Part shown: piece by piece, positions 34,193 to 44,260 of the stretch
Position numbering within the stretch: position 1 is the first letter of the stretch
Layout of the letters: each line of letters starts with the position of its first letter
Source: Aestuariivita sp.
Lineage (GTDB): Bacteria; Pseudomonadota; Alphaproteobacteria; Rhodobacterales; Rhodobacteraceae
DNA length: 64,000 nucleotides
Direction: 5' to 3'
NCBI GenBank assembly: GCA_018401465.1
Contig: JAGYKE010000004.1
Span: 1,891,857 to 1,955,856 of the forward strand
Program-made: the position numbers and the translations under genes
Notes under the pieces: model-generated
Database searches by the model: none
Told to the model about the DNA's origin: nothing
Seen by the model: only the letters and a program-made list of their open reading frames with translations

Positions 34193-37100
34193 TCATTCCG
34201 CCGCCTTGAGCGGGGCAGAGACCGGCATGACCGGGGCGCTGTCAGGGACGTCTTCCCAAATGATCTCGGGCGCCTTCACAGCGCGGGCGGCGCGCTGCAG
34301 CGCCCAGTCCTGTGCCGCGCGGCTGGCCCGGCCGAACGACAGACGCGCCAGTGCCCGGGCGAGCCAGAGCGCATAGGTCGTCACCCAGATGCGCAGCGCC
34401 AGAAGCGACGGTGTCACCACCAGCGTCAGCACCGTCGCCACGCCCAGCCCGAAGACCACGGCGGTGGCCAGCTGCTTCCACCACAGCGCGGTGGGGCTGT
34501 CGATCGAATAGCCGCCGTTGATGAAATCGAGGCTGAGCCCGAACATCATCGGCGCAAGGCCCGCCATGGTGGTGATCGTGGTCAGAAGGACAGGGCGGAT
34601 GCGTGCCTCGGCCGTGCGCGTGATCGCCTCGATCCGGGGCATGTAGCGGGCGTATTCCTGATAGGTGTCGATCAGCACGATGTTGTTGTTCACTACGATC
34701 CCCGCCAACGCGACGATCCCCGTGCCCGTCATGATGATCGAGAAGGGCTGGTTCATCACCATCATCCCGATCAGCACGCCCGTGGTGGACAGGATCACCG
34801 CCAGAAGGACCAGCACCGCGTTGTAGAAGCTGTTGAACTGCGCCAGCAGGATAATGAACATCAACCCCAGAGCGCCCGCGAAGGCCTGCATGAGGAAGGC
34901 GCCCGATTCTTCCTGTTCCTCCTGATCGCCGGTCCATTCCCAGCTGATCGAGGCGGGCAGGGGGTCGGTCGCCAGCCACTCGCTCAACACAGCGATGCGT
35001 TCGTTGGGGTTGACCGGCACGGCGCGGACCCCGCCCGCGTCGACCGCGGCGGCAAGGTCGGTGCTGCCGACCCCGTCCTCGAACAGGCTCACCCGGTATC
35101 CGGTCTCGCTGCCCGGCAGGCGGAGGAGTCCGGCCTCCCCGGCCTGTGCCGCATCGACGCCGCGCGCGATGGCCAGAGGCCGTTCGTCCGCGCCCTGGCC
35201 GGTGACCAACTTGACAAGGCCCGTCGCCACGTCGGCCTTCACGTCATAGTAGCGCTGCTGGTTCACGCGGTTGATCTCGGCCAGCTTGGCCACCGGTTCG
35301 CGGCTGATGAAGTTCGACAACGGCACCAGCCCGTCGCGGGTGCGCACCTTCAGCGTGTCGAGGGTCGACAGGACGCGGTCTTCCTCGGGCAGGCGGACGC
35401 GGATCTCGATCTCTTCGTCGCTGGTGTCCACACGCATCGTGTCCAGCAAGATGCCGCGCGTGACCAGCTGTACCATCGCGCCCACGGTCGCCACGTCGGC
35501 GCCGTAGCGGCCCGCCTGTTCCACATCGACGTTGATCTGCCAGTCGATGCCCGGAAGGGGCAGCGTGTCCTCGACAAGGATCAGCCCCGGCGTCGCGTCG
35601 AAGACCGCGCGCGCGGAGGCGGCGGCGGCGCGCAGGTCGTCCCAGCTGTCGCCCTTGAGGCGCAGATGCACCGGCTTGCCCTGTCCCGGGCCCTGTTCCA
35701 GCGCCAGCACCTCGGCCTCGAAGCCCGGCAGTTTCGCCAACTCTTCGCCCAGTTCGGCGATCACCCGGTCGCCGTCGAAGGCATAGGCGACCACCTCCCG
35801 TTCGAGCAGACCGAAGAACCACGTTTCGGTCTGGGTTGGCCGGTCTTCCCAGGGGATGATCTCGAACTGGACCTGACCGATCGTGTCCTTGGGCTGCGTC
35901 GTGCCGGGGCCCGCCGTGTCCAGCCCGCCTTCGCCCGCGAAGGCGAAGACGTTGATGACGGCGGGGTGGGCCATCACGATCTCTTCGGCCTGGCGCACCA
36001 TGTCGTCAGCCTCGGCGAGCGAGAAGTTGCCGCGCGCACGGACATAGACCGTGGCCTGTTCCGGTTCGCTTTCCACGAAGAATTCGACGCCGCGGTTGTT
36101 CTGGCCGTAAACCGCGAAGACGGTGACGACCGCGAAGGCCACGGCGGCCAGCGTCACCACCGGCATGACCGGGTTGCCCGCGATCGCATGGATGACCCAG
36201 CCGAAGGGCGTGCGGTGGTATCCGGCGCGGATGCGGCGGGCCGGGCGTTCGATGCGCGCGGCGTCGAGCGTGATCGACGCCGCGAAGGCGCCCGCGATGA
36301 AGACCGCCGCGCCGAAGAGTTCCGCCGCCAGCAGCGGCACGCCATCGGGCAGGAGGTAGGCCGGGTTCAGCACCTGCATCGCGCCGAGGAACATGGAATA
36401 GAGCGCGACAGGCACCAGCGCCGCGCGCAGCCACCACGGCGTGGTGGCGCGCAATCCGTCGGCGGCACGGCCGAAGGTCCGGCTCATCCGGCCCGATACG
36501 CCGCCCATCACCGGCAGATAGATCAGCGCCACCACGAGAGATGCCGACAGCACGAAGATCAGCGTCACCGGCAGCATGCCCATGAATTCGCCCGGAACCC
36601 CGGGCCAGAACAGCATCGGCAGGAAGGCGCAGAGTGTCGTCGCGGTCGACGACACCACCGGCCAGAACATGCGCTGCGCGGCCTCGACATAGGCGTGCAT
36701 CGGGCCCGAGCCTTCCTTGATGCGCTTGTCGGCGTATTCCACCACGACGATCGCACCATCGACCAGCATGCCGACGGCCAGGATCAGCCCGAACATCACG
36801 ATGTTCGAGATCGTCACCCCCATCACCGCGAGGAAGGCAAAGCACAGCAGGAACGAGGTCGGAATCGCGAAACCCACCAGCAGCGCCGCCCGGCTACCCA
36901 GCGAGGCCAGCACGACGATCATCACCAGCGCCACGGCGGTCAGGACCGACCCTTCCAGCTGGCTCACCATCGAGCCCACGATGCGGCTTTGGTCATTGGA
37001 CGTGCCGACCAGCACCGCGGCCTGCAGTTCCTCGGGCCAGTCGGTCTGGGCCGCGGCGACCGTTTCGCGCACCAGCGCCGCGGTGTCGATCAGGTTGAAG

Positions 37101-37963
37101 CCCTTGCGCTTGACCACTTGCAGTGCGAACGTCGGCTCGCTGTTGAACCGGGCGGTGCCTTTGCGGTCTTCGAAGGTGAAGCGGATCTCGGCCAGATCTC
37201 CCAGCGTCACGACGCGGTCGCCGTTGATCTTGACCGGCAGGGAATAGACATCGCGAGGGTCGTCGAAGGACGACGGGATCTTGACCGCGAAGGCGCCGCC
37301 GGGGGTTTCCACCTCGCCCGCGGCGACCAGCAGGTTGTTGTTCTGCACCACGTTGATGAGTTCGGTCGCGGTGACGTTGTAGGATTCGAGCCGCAGCGGA
37401 TCGATAATCACCTCGAGCATCTCTTCACGGTTGCCCGCGATGCCGGCCTCAAGCACGGCGTCGAGACCTTCGAGATCGTCCTGAAGGTCCTTCGCGATGC
37501 GCGCCATCGTCCGTTCGGGCACCTGGCCCGTCAGGTTGACGATGATGATCGGGAATTCCGAGAAGTTGATCTCGGAAATCGAATATTGTTCAGCGCTGTC
37601 GGGGAAGTCGGCCTGTGCTGCGTTCATCGCATCGCGCACATCGGCCATGATCGCGGTCTTGTCCCAGCCGAACTCGAATTCCAGCACGACGCCCGCATAG
37701 CCCTCGGCGGCGGTCGAGGTCATCTTTTCCAGCCCGTCGAGATCGGCCAGTTCCGTCTCCATCGGCTTGACCAGCAGGCTTTCGCTGTCTTCGGCCGAAA
37801 TGCCCGGGAACTGCACCGACACGAACAGCGCGGGGATCTCGATATCCGGCTCGCCCTCTTTCGGAAGGCTGACATAGGCATAGCCGCCCACGACAAGCGA
37901 CAGCGCGATGAAGGCAAGAATCATCCGCGCCCGGTCGGCCGCCCACTGGACGACGCCGGTCAC
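34193..37963 (-). CDS. RND family efflux pump, inner-membrane permease
   Basis: 1256 aa, longer than the usual 1030-1050. The ACR_tran signature starts at once with LPKEGEPDIEIPALFVSVQF. Near residue 395 the proton-relay helix reads GMLVDGAIVVVEY, keeping the first Asp, while the second Asp of the common VDD is Gly. Two extra hydrophobic segments (VPVALYSMFLGAMQVL and ELFGAAVFIAGAFAAS) lie between the usual TM6 and TM7 and account for much of the extra length. The GTG at 37963 overlaps the adaptor stop as GTGA; the open frame beyond it is a shadow. No TolC partner is nearby. The substrate is unknown. Confidence 0.92.
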   Translation of the reverse strand: MTGVVQWAADRARMILAFIALSLVVGGYAYVSLPKEGEPDIEIPALFVSVQFPGISAEDSESLLVKPMETELADLDGLEKMTSTAAEGYAGVVLEFEFGWDKTAIMADVRDAMNAAQADFPDSAEQYSISEINFSEFPIIIVNLTGQVPERTMARIAKDLQDDLEGLDAVLEAGIAGNREEMLEVIIDPLRLESYNVTATELINVVQNNNLLVAAGEVETPGGAFAVKIPSSFDDPRDVYSLPVKINGDRVVTLGDLAEIRFTFEDRKGTARFNSEPTFALQVVKRKGFNLIDTAALVRETVAAAQTDWPEELQAAVLVGTSNDQSRIVGSMVSQLEGSVLTAVALVMIVVLASLGSRAALLVGFAIPTSFLLCFAFLAVMGVTISNIVMFGLILAVGMLVDGAIVVVEYADKRIKEGSGPMHAYVEAAQRMFWPVVSSTATTLCAFLPMLFWPGVPGEFMGMLPVTLIFVLSASLVVALIYLPVMGGVSGRMSRTFGRAADGLRATTPWWLRAALVPVALYSMFLGAMQVLNPAYLLPDGVPLLAAELFGAAVFIAGAFAASITLDAARIERPARRIRAGYHRTPFGWVIHAIAGNPVMPVVTLAAVAFAVVTVFAVYGQNNRGVEFFVESEPEQATVYVRARGNFSLAEADDMVRQAEEIVMAHPAVINVFAFAGEGGLDTAGPGTTQPKDTIGQVQFEIIPWEDRPTQTETWFFGLLEREVVAYAFDGDRVIAELGEELAKLPGFEAEVLALEQGPGQGKPVHLRLKGDSWDDLRAAAASARAVFDATPGLILVEDTLPLPGIDWQINVDVEQAGRYGADVATVGAMVQLVTRGILLDTMRVDTSDEEIEIRVRLPEEDRVLSTLDTLKVRTRDGLVPLSNFISREPVAKLAEINRVNQQRYYDVKADVATGLVKLVTGQGADERPLAIARGVDAAQAGEAGLLRLPGSETGYRVSLFEDGVGSTDLAAAVDAGGVRAVPVNPNERIAVLSEWLATDPLPASISWEWTGDQEEQEESGAFLMQAFAGALGLMFIILLAQFNSFYNAVLVLLAVILSTTGVLIGMMVMNQPFSIIMTGTGIVALAGIVVNNNIVLIDTYQEYARYMPRIEAITRTAEARIRPVLLTTITTMAGLAPMMFGLSLDFINGGYSIDSPTALWWKQLATAVVFGLGVATVLTLVVTPSLLALRIWVTTYALWLARALARLSFGRASRAAQDWALQRAARAVKAPEIIWEDVPDSAPVMPVSAPLKAAE

Positions 37964-39234
37964 TTGGCGACCTCGCGGTAGGTGACGGCGACGCGTACGC
38001 CTTCGGTCACGAAATCCTGACCCATGACGATCACGTCGGCCTCTTCCGGCAGGCCGCCCAGCCAGACGCCATCGACCGTGTCGCGCAGGATGGTGACGGG
38101 GACGAAGCCGACAAGACCGTCTGTCTTCACCACGCGCACGCCCAGCCGCCCGAGATTGTCGAGCGTCAGCGCCGAGGCAGGCAGAAGATGCGAAATGCGG
38201 CCTTCGGCACCGATCAGGATTTCGGCGGTCTGGCCGTCGCGGATCGAGAAATCGGGGTTGGCGACCTCGATCTCGGTGCGGAAGGTGCGCGTCGTCTCGT
38301 CGGCCGAGCGCGACAGGAAGGTCACACGGCCCACGATCTCGCGCCCCGAGATCAGCCTTGCACCGGCCGGCGCACCGACTTCGATGCGGTCGACATCGGT
38401 TTCGGGCACGAAGCCCACCACCTTGATCGGGTCGAGCCGCATCACCGTGGCACAAAGGCTGCCCTGCTGCATGAAGCTGCCAAGCTCGGCGGTGTCGGTT
38501 TCCAGAACTCCCGCGAAGGGGGCGGTGATGGTCAGACGGTCGATCTCGGTCTGGGCGGCGACGATCGCGGATTCGGCCGCCTGAATGCCCGACCGGGCCG
38601 ACGCAATGCCGCGCCGCGCCGATTCGAGGCCCGAGCGCGCCGCCTGCACGCCCGCCTCGGCAGAGCGCACCCCGGCCAGCGTCGTCGCCACGCGGGTGGT
38701 GGATGCGAAGCCGCCTTCGCTCAGCTGGCGGGCGGCGTTGTCGTTGATCTCGGCCTCGTCCAGCCGCGCCTCGGCCTCGATCACGCGGGCCTCGGCCTCG
38801 GCCTTGGCGGCTTCGGCGGCGGGCAGGCTCGCCTGCGCTTCGGCCAGTCGCGCCTGTGCCTCGGCGAGGGCGGTCGGCCGCGTCCCGGGATCGAGACGGC
38901 ACAGAACCTCTCCCTTCTCGACGAAAAGGCCCTTGGGCAGCGGTTCCGATACCACCACGGCCGAGGTTTCCGACCGAACCTCGACCTCGGCGTCGGCTTC
39001 GGTCTGGCCGCGCAGAATCACCGCCGTGTCGATTTCGCGGGCGCGCGATGTCTGCACCACGACGCCCACCGCATCGGCGGGCGCGTCCGGAACGGCCTGC
39101 GGCGCGGCGCTCTGAGGCGCGGCCGCGCCCGCGTGTTCGTCCCGCGCGAAGGCGACAAGCTCGTCGCGCTCGAAAACGAGGAAGTACAAAAATCCCACCA
39201 CCAGAACCGCGGTGATCATCGGGACGATACGCAT
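37960..39234 (-). CDS. RND efflux periplasmic adaptor (membrane fusion protein)
   Basis: A 424-aa HlyD/AcrA-type adaptor. It has an N-terminal membrane anchor (MITAVLVVGFLYFLVF), then a lipoyl half-motif (LPKGLFVEKGEVLCRLD). A long Ala/Glu-rich coiled-coil hairpin spans about residues 125-240. The second lipoyl half (ITAPFAGVLETDTAELGSFM) and beta-barrel domains follow. It links the downstream RND pump to an outer-membrane channel encoded elsewhere. The promoter region upstream has a TATAAT and a TetR-like operator. Confidence 0.92.
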   Translation of the reverse strand: MRIVPMITAVLVVGFLYFLVFERDELVAFARDEHAGAAAPQSAAPQAVPDAPADAVGVVVQTSRAREIDTAVILRGQTEADAEVEVRSETSAVVVSEPLPKGLFVEKGEVLCRLDPGTRPTALAEAQARLAEAQASLPAAEAAKAEAEARVIEAEARLDEAEINDNAARQLSEGGFASTTRVATTLAGVRSAEAGVQAARSGLESARRGIASARSGIQAAESAIVAAQTEIDRLTITAPFAGVLETDTAELGSFMQQGSLCATVMRLDPIKVVGFVPETDVDRIEVGAPAGARLISGREIVGRVTFLSRSADETTRTFRTEIEVANPDFSIRDGQTAEILIGAEGRISHLLPASALTLDNLGRLGVRVVKTDGLVGFVPVTILRDTVDGVWLGGLPEEADVIVMGQDFVTEGVRVAVTYREVAK

Positions 39235-39297
39235 ACGAGGCCTTCCCTGCTCTGGTCTGATCCGCGGCGCGGACGGTACAGCATCACTCGCGCGGTG

Positions 39298-39331
39298 ATT
39301 ATAGACCCGCCGACTGAACCGACCAGTTCAG
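39298..39331 (-). promoter_or_regulatory. Leftward promoter with TetR-like operator for the RND operon
   Basis: On the minus strand a perfect TATAAT (39303-39298) lies 64 bp before the adaptor ATG. CTGAAC and GTTCAG (39314-39319 and 39326-39331) are inverted arms around CGACCA and cover the -35 area. The core resembles the TGAACCGACCAGTTCA-type sites bound by TetR regulators of efflux pumps. No tetR gene is in the window, so the repressor is either distant or lost. Confidence 0.65.
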
Positions 39332-39467
39332 AATTAGGTCTTTGCGCTGCCGACTTCAAGACACCCCGCTCCGGCGACGGCGGCAAGGCTTGGCTTGCCC
39401 CGCGCCGCGCGGTAAGGAAGACGGCAAACGCAGTCCGCCCGCCGTGGGGCAGCCGGAAAGGTCAGGC

Positions 39468-40139
39468 ATGAGCAATACCGACAGCTTCATCGACGAGGTG
39501 ACCGAAGAGGTCCGCCGCGACCGGCTTTTCGGACTGCTGCGCCGCTATGGCTGGATCGCGGTCGTCGTGATCCTCGGCATCGTGGGCGGCACTGCCTGGC
39601 GCGAATGGTCCAATGCGCAGGCCCAGGCGCAGGCCCAGGCCGCGGGCGACGCGCTCGTTGCGGCGATGGAAGGGCCGGGTACGCCTGCGCGCATCGACGC
39701 GCTGCGCGCGATCGATCCCGCCTCGCCCGGTGCAGGTACCGTGCGCGATTTCCTGCTGGCGGCGGAACTGGCCGCGGATGGCCGCGCGGGCGAAGCGGCA
39801 TCGCTTCTCGACGCCATCGCGGTCACCCCCGATCTGCCTGAAATCTACCGCCAGATCGCGGCCTTCAAGGCGCTCAGCCTGACCGCGTCCGACCGCGACC
39901 CTGCCGATCTGCGCACCGCGTTCGAGGCGCTGGCCGAACCCGGCCTGCCGCTGCGCCTTCTGGCGCAGGAACAGCTTGCACTGCTCGACATCCGTGCCGG
40001 TGACACCGAGGCGGCCATCGCGCGCCTGCAGGCGATCCTGATCGACGCCGAAGTGACCTCGGACTTGCAACAACGCGCCGGGCAGGCGATTGTTGCATTG
40101 GGCGGCACGCCAGAGGCCGCGGCCGGGTCCGGCGGATGA
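39468..40139 (+). CDS. TPR-like membrane-anchored protein (YfgM-type)
   Basis: 223 aa with a short cytoplasmic N-terminus (SFIDEVTEEVRRDRLFGLLR), a single membrane helix (YGWIAVVVILGIVGGTAW, about 25-42) and a periplasmic helical-repeat domain with Ala-rich helix pairs. It precedes bamB with an ATGA overlap, a pairing also seen for E. coli YfgM and BamB, which act with SecYEG chaperones and outer-membrane assembly. I chose the ATG at 39468 after GGAAAGG; the open frame upstream is not protein-like. Confidence 0.88.
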   Translation: MSNTDSFIDEVTEEVRRDRLFGLLRRYGWIAVVVILGIVGGTAWREWSNAQAQAQAQAAGDALVAAMEGPGTPARIDALRAIDPASPGAGTVRDFLLAAELAADGRAGEAASLLDAIAVTPDLPEIYRQIAAFKALSLTASDRDPADLRTAFEALAEPGLPLRLLAQEQLALLDIRAGDTEAAIARLQAILIDAEVTSDLQQRAGQAIVALGGTPEAAAGSGG

Positions 40140-40186
40140 CGCGGGCAAAGGCGACGCCACAGCGAATGAAGGACAGGCCCGGGCAG

Positions 40187-41518
40187 ATGCGTGCAGTGAC
40201 CAATAGACAAACCGCCCGTTTCTGGGCAGCAGGCCTCGCTCTTCTGGCGCTCGGCGCCTGCGGCGAAGATGAATTGATCCTGCCCGGCGAACGCGAGAAC
40301 ATCCTTCCCGCTGCCTTCGTCGCGCCGGAACCGGCCGAACCCGAAGGCAGCCGAGCGATCCGTCTGGCTACTGAGATCGCGAATGCCGAATGGCCGCAGG
40401 CCTTCGGCACGCCGTCGGTGCGCGTGGCGCATCCGGCGCTCCGCGCCGATCCGCAGTTGGCCTTCACCGTCAATATCGGTGCGGGTGACAGCCGCCAGCA
40501 GCGCATCACCGCCGATCCGGTGGTGGGGGGCGGACGCATCTACACTCTTGACGCCTCCGCCCGCGTGACCGCGGTGACCCCCGAAGGCGCGACCCTCTGG
40601 GCACAGGACATCCGCCCGGAGCGCGACCGTGACGGCGATGCCACCGGCGGCGGCATGGCCTATGACAGCGGTGCGCTTTACGTCTCGCTCGGCTTCGGCG
40701 AGGTGGCGAAACTCGATGCCGCCACTGGGCAGGTGATCTGGCGCCAGCAGCTGGACGCGACGGGCAGCGGCAGCCCCACGGTTTCGGGCGGACTTCTCTA
40801 TCTGGTTGCGGGTGACGATACCGGCTGGGCGTTGCGCGCCGATACCGGGCGGATCGCATGGCAGATTTCGGCGACACCCTCGCCCGCCAATATCCTCGGC
40901 GCGCCCGCGCCGGTGGTGGCCGATGGTCTGGCCGTCTTCGCCTTCGGATCGGGTGAGCTGATCTCGACCTTTCAGCAAGGCGGTCTGAGACGTTGGAATG
41001 CTTCGGTCGCGGGGCAGCGCACGGGCCGCGCCGCGTCGCGCTATTCCGACGTTACGGGTGCGCCGGTCGTGGTCGGTGACGTACTTTATGCGGGCAACCA
41101 TTCCGGGCGGCTCGTTGCTTTTTCCATGGGCAATGGCGAACGGCTCTGGACCGCGCGCGAGGGCGCGCTCAGCCCGGTCTGGCCTGCAGGCGACAGCATC
41201 TTCGCGGTGAGCGACCGCAACGAACTGATCCGCTTCGACGCCGCGACGGGGATGCCCATCTGGCGCGTGGAACTGCCGGGCTTCGTGCGCGACAAGCCGC
41301 GCCGCCGGGCCGAGATCTTCGCCCATCACGGCCCCGTGCTCGCAGGAGGACGTCTTGTGGTGGTGTCAAATGACGGGCTCATGCGCTCCTTCTCGCCCGA
41401 GAACGGCGCGCTGCTCTCGACGGTCGAGGTGCCGGGCGGCGCGACCACCGGCCCGGTCGTTGCAGGTGGCACGCTTTATGTCGTCAATACCCGTGGTCAG
41501 CTTCTGGCTTTCCGTTAA
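40187..41518 (+). CDS. bamB: Outer membrane assembly lipoprotein BamB-like (PQQ-type beta-propeller)
   Basis: 443 aa from the preferred ATG. The signal peptide ends in a lipobox, LLALGAC, with Cys 25 as the lipidation site. Repeated beta-propeller blades follow (YTLDASARVTAVTPEGATLW, KLDAATGQVIWRQQLD, FSMGNGERLWTAREG, RFDAATGMPIWRVELPG), the PQQ-like repeats of BamB. Upstream in-frame ATGs at 40136 (overlapping the TPR gene stop) and 40166 would put the Cys at 42 or 32, which is long. It assists the BAM complex. Confidence 0.88.
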   Translation: MRAVTNRQTARFWAAGLALLALGACGEDELILPGERENILPAAFVAPEPAEPEGSRAIRLATEIANAEWPQAFGTPSVRVAHPALRADPQLAFTVNIGAGDSRQQRITADPVVGGGRIYTLDASARVTAVTPEGATLWAQDIRPERDRDGDATGGGMAYDSGALYVSLGFGEVAKLDAATGQVIWRQQLDATGSGSPTVSGGLLYLVAGDDTGWALRADTGRIAWQISATPSPANILGAPAPVVADGLAVFAFGSGELISTFQQGGLRRWNASVAGQRTGRAASRYSDVTGAPVVVGDVLYAGNHSGRLVAFSMGNGERLWTAREGALSPVWPAGDSIFAVSDRNELIRFDAATGMPIWRVELPGFVRDKPRRRAEIFAHHGPVLAGGRLVVVSNDGLMRSFSPENGALLSTVEVPGGATTGPVVAGGTLYVVNTRGQLLAFR

Positions 41519-41571
41519 GCCCGCGATAGGCTAGACCGCCCGCCTGACCAACGCGGAAGCCGTGAACGCAC

Positions 41572-43056
41572 ATGTCCTTTACCCTCGCCATCGTGGGGCG
41601 GCCCAATGTGGGCAAGTCGACCCTGTTCAACCGCCTCGTCGGCAAGAGGCTGGCGCTGGTCGATGACCAGCCCGGCGTGACGCGCGACTTGCGCGAAGGC
41701 GCCGCGCGGCTGGGCGACCTCAAGTTCACTGTGATCGACACCGCCGGTCTGGAAGAGGCCACCGACGAAAGCCTGCAGGGCCGCATGCGGCGGCTGACTG
41801 AACGGGCCGTAGACATGGCCGATGTCTGCTTCTTCGTCATCGACGCGCGCATGGGCATCACCCCTGCGGACGAATTCTTTGCCGAAATCCTGCGCCGCCG
41901 CGCCGCGCGCGTGATCCTTGTGGCCAACAAGGCCGAGGGCCGCGCGGGCGAGTCCGGCGTGATTGAATCCTATTCTCTGGGTCTTGGCGAACCGGTGCGT
42001 CTGTCCGCCGAACATGGCGAAGGTCTGAGCGATCTCTACGAGGTGCTCCGCCCGATCGGCGATGCCTTCAACGAACGCGCCGCGCGCGAGGATGTCGAAA
42101 CAGCCCCCGACACCGATGTCGACCTGCCCGAGGATGACGGCAGCGACGACAGCTACACCCCGTCCGAGATCCGCATGCCGACCCTTGCCCGCCCGCTGCA
42201 GGTGGCGGTGGTGGGTCGACCCAACGCGGGCAAATCCACGTTGATCAACCGCATTCTGGGCGAGGATCGCCTGCTCACCGGCCCCGAGGCAGGGATCACC
42301 CGCGATGCAATCTCGATTCCTGTCAGCTGGGACGGCGTGCCCATGCGCATCTTTGACACCGCCGGCATGCGCAAGCGCGCCAAGGTGCAGGAAAAGCTCG
42401 AGAAACTGTCGGTCTCGGACGGCTTGCGCGCCGTGCGCTTCGCCGAGGTGGTGGTCGTCCTGCTCGACGCCGCCATTCCGTTCGAAACGCAGGACCTGCG
42501 CATCGCGGACCTTGCCGAACGCGAAGGCCGCGCGGTGGTGGTCGCCGTGAACAAGTGGGACCTCGAAGACGACAAGCAAGACAAGCTGCGCGCCCTGCGC
42601 GCGGCCTTCGAGAAGCTGTTGCCGCAACTGAGGGGCGCGCCGCTGGTCACCGTGTCGGCGACCACGGGCAAGGGGCTCGACCGGCTGCACGCGGCGATCG
42701 TGCAGGCCTACCGCGTCTGGAACGCGCGGGTGTCGACCGCGCGGCTGAACCGCTGGCTGGCGGCCATGATCGCCCAGCATCCGCCCCCCGCGCCGCAGGG
42801 CCGCCGGATCAAGCTGCGCTACATGACGCAGGCCAAGACCCGTCCGCCGGGATTTGTCGTCATGTGCAACCAGCCCGACAAGCTGCCCGAGGCCTATGTG
42901 CGCTATCTCGTAAACGGGCTGAGGACGGACTTCGACATGCCCGGCACGCCGATCCGGCTGACCCTGCGCGGGCAGGGCGACAGCAATCCCTTCAAGGGCC
43001 GTCGCAGCCGCAATGCAGGGGCGCTGAAGAAACATCTCGGCCCGCGCCGGGACTGA
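41572..43056 (+). CDS. der: Ribosome biogenesis GTPase Der (EngA)
   Basis: A 494-aa double GTPase. The first G domain has [14 protein letters not shown] at residues 8-21, DTAG and NKAE. The second has [14 protein letters not shown] near 211, DTAG and NKWD. A C-terminal KH-like domain follows ([20 protein letters not shown]). The acidic linker [20 protein letters not shown] separates the two G domains. Der is needed for 50S subunit maturation. The position after bamB is the common proteobacterial order. Confidence 0.97.
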   Translation: MSFTLAIVGRPNVGKSTLFNRLVGKRLALVDDQPGVTRDLREGAARLGDLKFTVIDTAGLEEATDESLQGRMRRLTERAVDMADVCFFVIDARMGITPADEFFAEILRRRAARVILVANKAEGRAGESGVIESYSLGLGEPVRLSAEHGEGLSDLYEVLRPIGDAFNERAAREDVETAPDTDVDLPEDDGSDDSYTPSEIRMPTLARPLQVAVVGRPNAGKSTLINRILGEDRLLTGPEAGITRDAISIPVSWDGVPMRIFDTAGMRKRAKVQEKLEKLSVSDGLRAVRFAEVVVVLLDAAIPFETQDLRIADLAEREGRAVVVAVNKWDLEDDKQDKLRALRAAFEKLLPQLRGAPLVTVSATTGKGLDRLHAAIVQAYRVWNARVSTARLNRWLAAMIAQHPPPAPQGRRIKLRYMTQAKTRPPGFVVMCNQPDKLPEAYVRYLVNGLRTDFDMPGTPIRLTLRGQGDSNPFKGRRSRNAGALKKHLGPRRD

Positions 43057-43124
43057 GGCTTGCGTCCCTCACCCTGACCGGGAAAGCGACTGAATTCTTT
43101 GTCAGAATCTTGTGCCGTGCCGTG

Positions 43125-43130
43125 TATAAT
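43125..43130 (+). promoter_or_regulatory. -10 element of the desaturase promoter
   Basis: A perfect TATAAT lies 52 bp before the desaturase ATG. A TTGTCA upstream stands 20 bp away, longer than the ideal 17, so the -35 assignment is weak. A short GCCCC/GGGGC hairpin follows in the leader. Confidence 0.45.
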
Positions 43131-43181
43131 CCTATGTCGTGAGCAAAGCCCCGGGCGCGGGGCGGAAGAACGGGGGATGAC

Positions 43182-44168
43182 ATGAACTTGCGGGATTTCA
43201 CGCGCAAGTATTGCGAAAAGGACAACCGCATCGCGGCGGCAAGCTACTTTGGCACCTTCGCGGTCTATTTCGGTTCGCTCTGGCTGGCGATCGCCTTCCG
43301 CGATGCTTGGGCGATGATGATCCCGGCAGGCATCGTGCATGCCTTCGCCTCGGTCCGGCTCTATGTGCTCCAGCACGATACCGGGCATCTGTCGCTGTTC
43401 GAGACGCGCACCCAGAACACCTGGGCAGGCATCGCGCTGTCGCCCTTCACCTTCGCGCCCTATGAGGTGATGAAGCAGAACCACAACCTGCATCACGCCG
43501 GCGCCGGCAATCTCGACCATCGCGAGACGGGCGAAATCCACACCATGACGCTCCGCGAATGGGAAGCGGCGGATTTCGCGACGCGCCTGCGCTACCGGCT
43601 TTACCGCAATCCCTTCATCCTGATCCCGCTCGGGGCGCTGTTTACCTATTTCATCCGATACCGTTGGCCCAAGAACACCACCCGCTTCGGCGTGGCTGCG
43701 GTTCTGGCGCATAACGCGATGGTGATTGCCTGGGTGGGCATGCTTTGGCTGATCGCGGGCTGGCCGGGGCTGGCGGTCTATGTCTCTTTTGCGTTTCTGG
43801 GCGGCATGATCGGCGTCTTCCTCGTCTATCTGCAGCACAATTTCGAAGACACCTACTGGGACCGTCGCCCGCATCTCGACCCGCAACTGGCCGCGCTGCA
43901 GGGGGCGTCCACGCTTGATTTCGGGCACTGGTTCGACATCGCGGTCGCCAACATCACCTGCCACGACCTGCACCACTTCAACGCCAACATCCCCAGCTAC
44001 CGGCTGCGGCAGGCGCGCTATGCCCTGCCCGAAGAGGTGGCGCCCCGCCGCATCGGGTTCATCGAGGCGGTGCGGTCGCTGAACCTGAAACTCTGGGACG
44101 AGGATGCCCAGCGGCTGGTGCCCTTCCCGAAGGAACCGGCGCGGCGCATGGAAGGAGCGAAGGCGTAG
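43182..44168 (+). CDS. Membrane fatty acid desaturase
   Basis: A 328-aa di-iron membrane desaturase. The three His boxes are present: HDTGH near residue 65, HNLHH near 104 with a preceding KQN, and HDLHHF near 266; an extra LQHNFED lies before the third. Four membrane helices pair around the boxes. It introduces a double bond into acyl chains, and the regiospecificity is not predictable here. It has its own putative promoter and is followed directly by a hairpin. Confidence 0.9.
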   Translation: MNLRDFTRKYCEKDNRIAAASYFGTFAVYFGSLWLAIAFRDAWAMMIPAGIVHAFASVRLYVLQHDTGHLSLFETRTQNTWAGIALSPFTFAPYEVMKQNHNLHHAGAGNLDHRETGEIHTMTLREWEAADFATRLRYRLYRNPFILIPLGALFTYFIRYRWPKNTTRFGVAAVLAHNAMVIAWVGMLWLIAGWPGLAVYVSFAFLGGMIGVFLVYLQHNFEDTYWDRRPHLDPQLAALQGASTLDFGHWFDIAVANITCHDLHHFNANIPSYRLRQARYALPEEVAPRRIGFIEAVRSLNLKLWDEDAQRLVPFPKEPARRMEGAKA

Positions 44169-44234
44169 GGGGGCTTTGCCCCCCTCGGCCCTGACGGGCC
44201 TCACCCCCCCAGGATATTTGGGGCGAGAGGAAGA
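44168..44234. repeat. Terminator-like hairpins and dispersed repeat, copy B
   Basis: GGGGGGC-TTT-GCCCCCC (44168-44184) and GGCCC-TGAC-GGGCC (44187-44200) are two perfect hairpins directly after the desaturase stop. On the minus strand TCTTCCTCTCGCCCCAAATA (44234-44215) matches the core of the dispersed repeat seen at 25614 and 52733. The block lies between convergent genes and probably ends transcription from both sides. Confidence 0.7.
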
Positions 44235-44260
44235 CAGGGGCGCAGACAGGGGCGTGGTGC

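Noticed and set aside
37964-38902. Upstream extension of the RND permease frame
   Set aside because: It runs antisense-like through the adaptor gene in another frame and has the Arg-rich look of a shadow.
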